Assembly: GCA_021732415.1 (NCBI GenBank)
Contig: JAKFVC010000250.1
Location: forward strand, 1-35,308
Reading direction: 5' to 3'
Source of the DNA: Planctomycetaceae bacterium
Lineage (GTDB): Bacteria > Planctomycetota > Planctomycetia > Planctomycetales > Planctomycetaceae
DNA length: 35,308 nt
The position numbers and the translations under genes are program-made. Numbering within the stretch: position 1 is the stretch's first letter; each line of letters opens with the position of its first letter. Shown here piece by piece: positions 33,301-35,308 of this stretch. The notes beneath the pieces were generated by a model. That model did no database searches. It was not told where the DNA came from and saw only the letters and a list, made by a program, of their open reading frames with translations.

Positions 33301-35082
33301 GTGGCACTCGCCCAGGATCGGGAACATCAGCAGGGATTTCTCGACCTATTTGGCATTCATCCCGCGACGGCAGAGATGCGTAAACATCTGACCGGAACGC
33401 TCATCGCGGCGGGCGAATGGCAGGGGGCGGAGAATTTGCTGGTGGACCTGCAGCGGGATCCGCAGCAGCGCGTTTGGGCGACCGAACGTCTGGCCGGACT
33501 ATGGCAGCAAGCGGGATTTGCCGCCGACGCGGCTCATTTTTATCAGTTGCTGGAACGCGACTACGCCGCCGCGGCCTGGGATGACAGCCACACGGTGAGC
33601 CAGCACGTCCAGGAATTGCGGGCCGCGGGGCGCGTGCCCGAGGTCGAGACCAAGCCCCTTTGTGATTGGCACAATCGTGAACTGACGGCGCTGCGTGCCG
33701 GCAGCAATTTCGACACCGGCAGCATGCATAAGGACATCAACCAGCAGGGATCGGGATTGCCGTTCTTCCGGCAGCATCGCCTGCAATTTGTCTCGCAGGA
33801 TCCACGTTTTGAAGTCATTGATGCCCGGTCGGAAAAGAAGGTCTGGTCGTTGCCCATTCGTACGTCTTCCGATGCGGAGCCCAGCCTGGCCCATGTGAAT
33901 GTGACCGGTCACCAGGTAATCTTGTCTCAAGGAGGCTCGATTGCGGCCCTGTCGCCGACCGAACGCCGGGTCTTGTGGTCGCATGTGGTGGATGATCACT
34001 CTGCCGCTGACGAAAACGAGGATGCGTTCGGCAATTTTCGGGGGCCCTATCCGATGCGGCAGATCGGTGGTGGCTCGGGACAATTTGGCGGTGATTCGGC
34101 CCTGGGAGACGACTGGGCGACATTCGCCACGGAAGGGACGACCCGCTTCGGTAATCAACACTATGTGTGTTACCTGATTCGCCGCCGGCTGGTGGTTCTG
34201 GATGCACGCACGGGCCAGGTCGCCTGGACCCGTTCCAGCCTGCCGACGGGAACCCAGTTGCTGGGGGGGCCGCAGGTTATCTATGCGTGGAATCCCGCCC
34301 AGGATGCGGTCACGGCTTATTCTGCGGTGGATGGTCGCGACCTGAATATTCTCGGTTTAGGCGAAATGTGTAAAAAGTCGATTGGATGCGTGGGCGACGA
34401 TTTTATCCGAGCGGAAATGGTGCCCGCCGACTTGGAAACATCGAAGGCCGCGTGCCTCAAGCTGATGCGGTATGATCCGTTGCACAAGGTCACGCGGTGG
34501 TCGCTGGAGTTGCCGCAGAAGACTCTGGCGTCGTCTCTGTCCGGAAACCGGCTGGTGTTGGCCGACCCGCAGGGCAAGTTGCAGATGTGCGATCTGGAAA
34601 CCGGGGCCGTCCGTCCGTGTGGCCAACTGCCGACTACGGCTTTGCGCAGCCACACTCGGATCTACACGATTCCGACCTACGACCAGTTGCTGGTGGTGAC
34701 TCACCGGGACGATAAATTTCCGAATGATCGCAGTATCGACACGTTTCCCTCGATCCGCGTCAACGGGATGATTTTCTCGTTCGATTGGAACACCGGAGCC
34801 GAGCAGTGGAAGCAGTCAGTTTCGGGGCTGCATTTGATTCTCGAGCAATTGGATCACTCACCGGTGGTGTTGTGCCTGGCGCGAATCTTCGAGAACAATA
34901 GTGACGGCGCCAGCACGAAGTGGCAGCTATTGGCGATCGATCGACAGCATGGTCAAATCGTGCATCAGTCAGAATCCCAGGTGCAGGCGAGTTTCCATCA
35001 GCTTTCCATCAACATGCTGGAAGAAGTGGTGGAGCTGAAGACGTACAACGACCGGTTGAGGTTGGTTCCGAAATCGAAGTAG
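30352..35082 (+). CDS. 1576-aa protein with two PQQ-like propeller regions
   Basis: I chose GTG 30352 because AGGAG lies 7 bases upstream; ATG 30361 and a TTG at 30322 are alternatives. The N-terminus has an Arg/Lys start, a hydrophobic segment (PIVLVCCAVSGLIALGCW) and a Pro/Glu-rich linker to about residue 95, so it is exported or membrane-anchored. Residues about 100-290 are helical and TPR-like (QALETLQRLLELPED). Residues about 305-800 form a PQQ-like propeller, opening with DWPQFFGSARRVG and showing blades such as LQALDAATGKPRWSQ and IVAIDRSTHGILWAY. Residues about 805-1110 are helical again (REVLQKVRGDELTGEL). Residues about 1150-1576 hold a second propeller-like region (DARSEKKVWSL, LDARTGQVAWTRSS, FDWNTGAEQWKQS). 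Neither the quinone-binding set nor a haem motif is seen. A scaffold or binding role is likely; function unknown. Confidence 0.88.
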   Translation: MTKMSGVGRCRPIVLVCCAVSGLIALGCWCPLPMQGAEDPPPAKEEAAPPEQAVPQEKPGAEGNVANPKGKFPNLLRRLFFGGASDADEEMSEKGKIKRGDPRAPFNQKLSNLLKKAQTQIKAGESRQALETLQRLLELPEDALWEASPGKLISVRSAAHRLLAKLPAADLERYRSQYSALAKRELTAAIAAGSTAALAQVATRYFQTESGFQAANLLATRYLDRGELGLAAFWLRELLESRAPLTADPVWRMKAEYVANKTESPALRKLLGKPARGSGEKVVLGGQPVDRAVWLTSQGKRSAAQTPTLQDWPQFFGSARRVGQAAAGEPLLLPRWSYPMSLSLAIRERVKQLISDLRDRDDIPIFTFNPLLVDGKIIFRSLRGVKVVAADTGKLLWETSDEPAAEDVLAALSARDAGNGQNEELNLPFGQPAVAILQQELEDSPVSDHPLTHLLFRNANHGLLSSDGKRLFVIEDLSVMTNLQPGQYWGEDLPDSDTLGRPLGINRLTAYDLQTGRSTWEVGGPSLNDPFELPLAGTFFFGAPVVDGRDLFVVSEKNDEIRLQALDAATGKPRWSQLIAHSQTKISMDVGRQWLSAPVAVGDGVIVCPTTVGWIVAIDRSTHGILWAYRYQELNSQSDAEPQDEAVQPANLNERWAAAPPVIVGDRVIFTPPEESRLICLSLSDGQQVWTEPRNSALFLAGVFGDEAVIVYDQSIRSINIKKPSQRRTLNFKSADARPAGRGVAVQDRYYLPLTSGELLAINLKTMQLEGTSYLPSSADPEMNQFGNLAMYRGMLVSLSPQGLVAFEPKLSIEAELQQQLTADPQSAPAAVRKAELELLHRHYPVAREVLQKVRGDELTGELRQRYRAAVVTTLSALVREDLAARDAEFDDLARLADQPAELQAVEMLRAERLLSRRDFTGAFRVYSQFAEAHGDDLVVPQEASLWKVKGERWAAGKIEGLLALAPAEVRTELDQLIQDAGVVALAQDREHQQGFLDLFGIHPATAEMRKHLTGTLIAAGEWQGAENLLVDLQRDPQQRVWATERLAGLWQQAGFAADAAHFYQLLERDYAAAAWDDSHTVSQHVQELRAAGRVPEVETKPLCDWHNRELTALRAGSNFDTGSMHKDINQQGSGLPFFRQHRLQFVSQDPRFEVIDARSEKKVWSLPIRTSSDAEPSLAHVNVTGHQVILSQGGSIAALSPTERRVLWSHVVDDHSAADENEDAFGNFRGPYPMRQIGGGSGQFGGDSALGDDWATFATEGTTRFGNQHYVCYLIRRRLVVLDARTGQVAWTRSSLPTGTQLLGGPQVIYAWNPAQDAVTAYSAVDGRDLNILGLGEMCKKSIGCVGDDFIRAEMVPADLETSKAACLKLMRYDPLHKVTRWSLELPQKTLASSLSGNRLVLADPQGKLQMCDLETGAVRPCGQLPTTALRSHTRIYTIPTYDQLLVVTHRDDKFPNDRSIDTFPSIRVNGMIFSFDWNTGAEQWKQSVSGLHLILEQLDHSPVVLCLARIFENNSDGASTKWQLLAIDRQHGQIVHQSESQVQASFHQLSINMLEEVVELKTYNDRLRLVPKSK

Positions 35083-35308
35083 GTAAGCGCGGCGCGGTGA
35101 TTTTCCGCCACTGGGCTCGCCCCAGTGGTTCCCGCGCCTCTGCACTAACCCAAGGTCTCAACCATTCAAATTCCACGCGATATCGCGATATGTAGGGCAA
35201 AGGCGCGGGAACCACCCCCGCGAGGGTATTGGAATCTACACAACGTAAATACTCAAAAAACACTGAGTAAATAAAGAAAACTGCTCCCCTCGCCCTGGTA
35301 CTCCGGGG
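35083..35308. other. Right end of window: gap with family J inverted repeat
   Basis: No gene is seen after the stop at 35082. The family J repeat (35108-35215) fills the first half, and the last bases (CCCCTCGCCCTGGTACTCCG onward, 35286-35308) look like the beginning of a further repeat cut by the window edge. Confidence 0.45.
35108..35215. repeat. Family J inverted repeat
   Basis: GTGGTTCCCGCGCCTCTGC (35125-35143) pairs with 35197-35215 at 18 of 19 positions. A neighbouring hairpin, CCACTGGG with CCCCAGTGG around CTCG (35108-35128), overlaps the left arm. The loop contains the small palindrome GCGATATCGC (35178-35187). It follows the stop codon of the 1576-aa gene by 25 bases. Confidence 0.85.

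Noticed and set aside
1-35308. tRNA, rRNA or riboswitch
   Set aside because: No cloverleaf with conserved TTCGA-type arm, no ribosomal RNA sequence, and no recognised riboswitch core were found by eye; a covariance-model search would be needed to exclude small ones.

Overview
The window looks like chromosomal DNA from a planctomycete (phylum Planctomycetota). The strongest marks are a very large secreted protein joining a ThuA domain, a PVC-type dehydrogenase propeller, HEAT-like helices and a CxxCH haem site. Others are PQQ-like propeller proteins opening with an 'NWNQFRGPRGDG' type motif, a Tat-exported sugar-isomerase-like TIM barrel, and many secreted or small membrane proteins seen mainly in this phylum. 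Genes are mostly single or in very short units on both strands, separated by long non-coding gaps. No tRNA, rRNA, CRISPR array, prophage or transposase gene was recognised. I cannot assign a genus.

Layout. 1-4312: the start of a Gly/His-rich secreted protein, a 755-aa exported protein of unknown function with a clear terminator, and long gaps with hairpins. 4313-8954: a HemY/CgoX-type haem-pathway oxidase, divergent from a secreted SnoaL-like protein, then a Gly/Tyr-rich TPR protein with a terminator. 8955-12930: a Pro-rich secreted protein bracketed by two copies of one palindrome, a PQQ-like propeller protein, and a dense island of five long palindromes. 12931-16753: a Tat-exported TIM-barrel protein, a secreted protein with six 17-residue repeats, a small secreted protein, a small lipoprotein and a cupin. 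16805-19269: a metallopeptidase-like TPR protein, a type II toxin-antitoxin pair and a small membrane protein. 19699-22714: an orphan MraZ-like regulator, coproheme decarboxylase (ChdC/HemQ) bracketed by palindromes, and a BON-like small protein. 22782-29701: two related small membrane proteins, a ThuA protein and the giant ThuA/PVC-cytochrome protein. 30352-35082: a 1576-aa protein with two PQQ-like propeller regions.

How the genes relate. The oxidase at 4313-5728 and ChdC at 20935-21792 fit one route, the coproporphyrin-dependent branch of haem synthesis, though they are 15 kb apart. The two ThuA-bearing genes lie next to each other on one strand and probably act in the periplasm on sugars or related compounds; substrates cannot be read from sequence.

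The most striking content is not protein-coding. At least ten families of long, often nested inverted repeats fill the gaps between genes. Several have arms that are themselves hairpins, and some abut or overlap stop codons. One island (11871-12548) has the order A-B-C-B-A, with a 9-bp tandem repeat between the palindromes. These behave like REP/BIME-type elements. No mobilising enzyme is present in the window, so their origin and role are inference.
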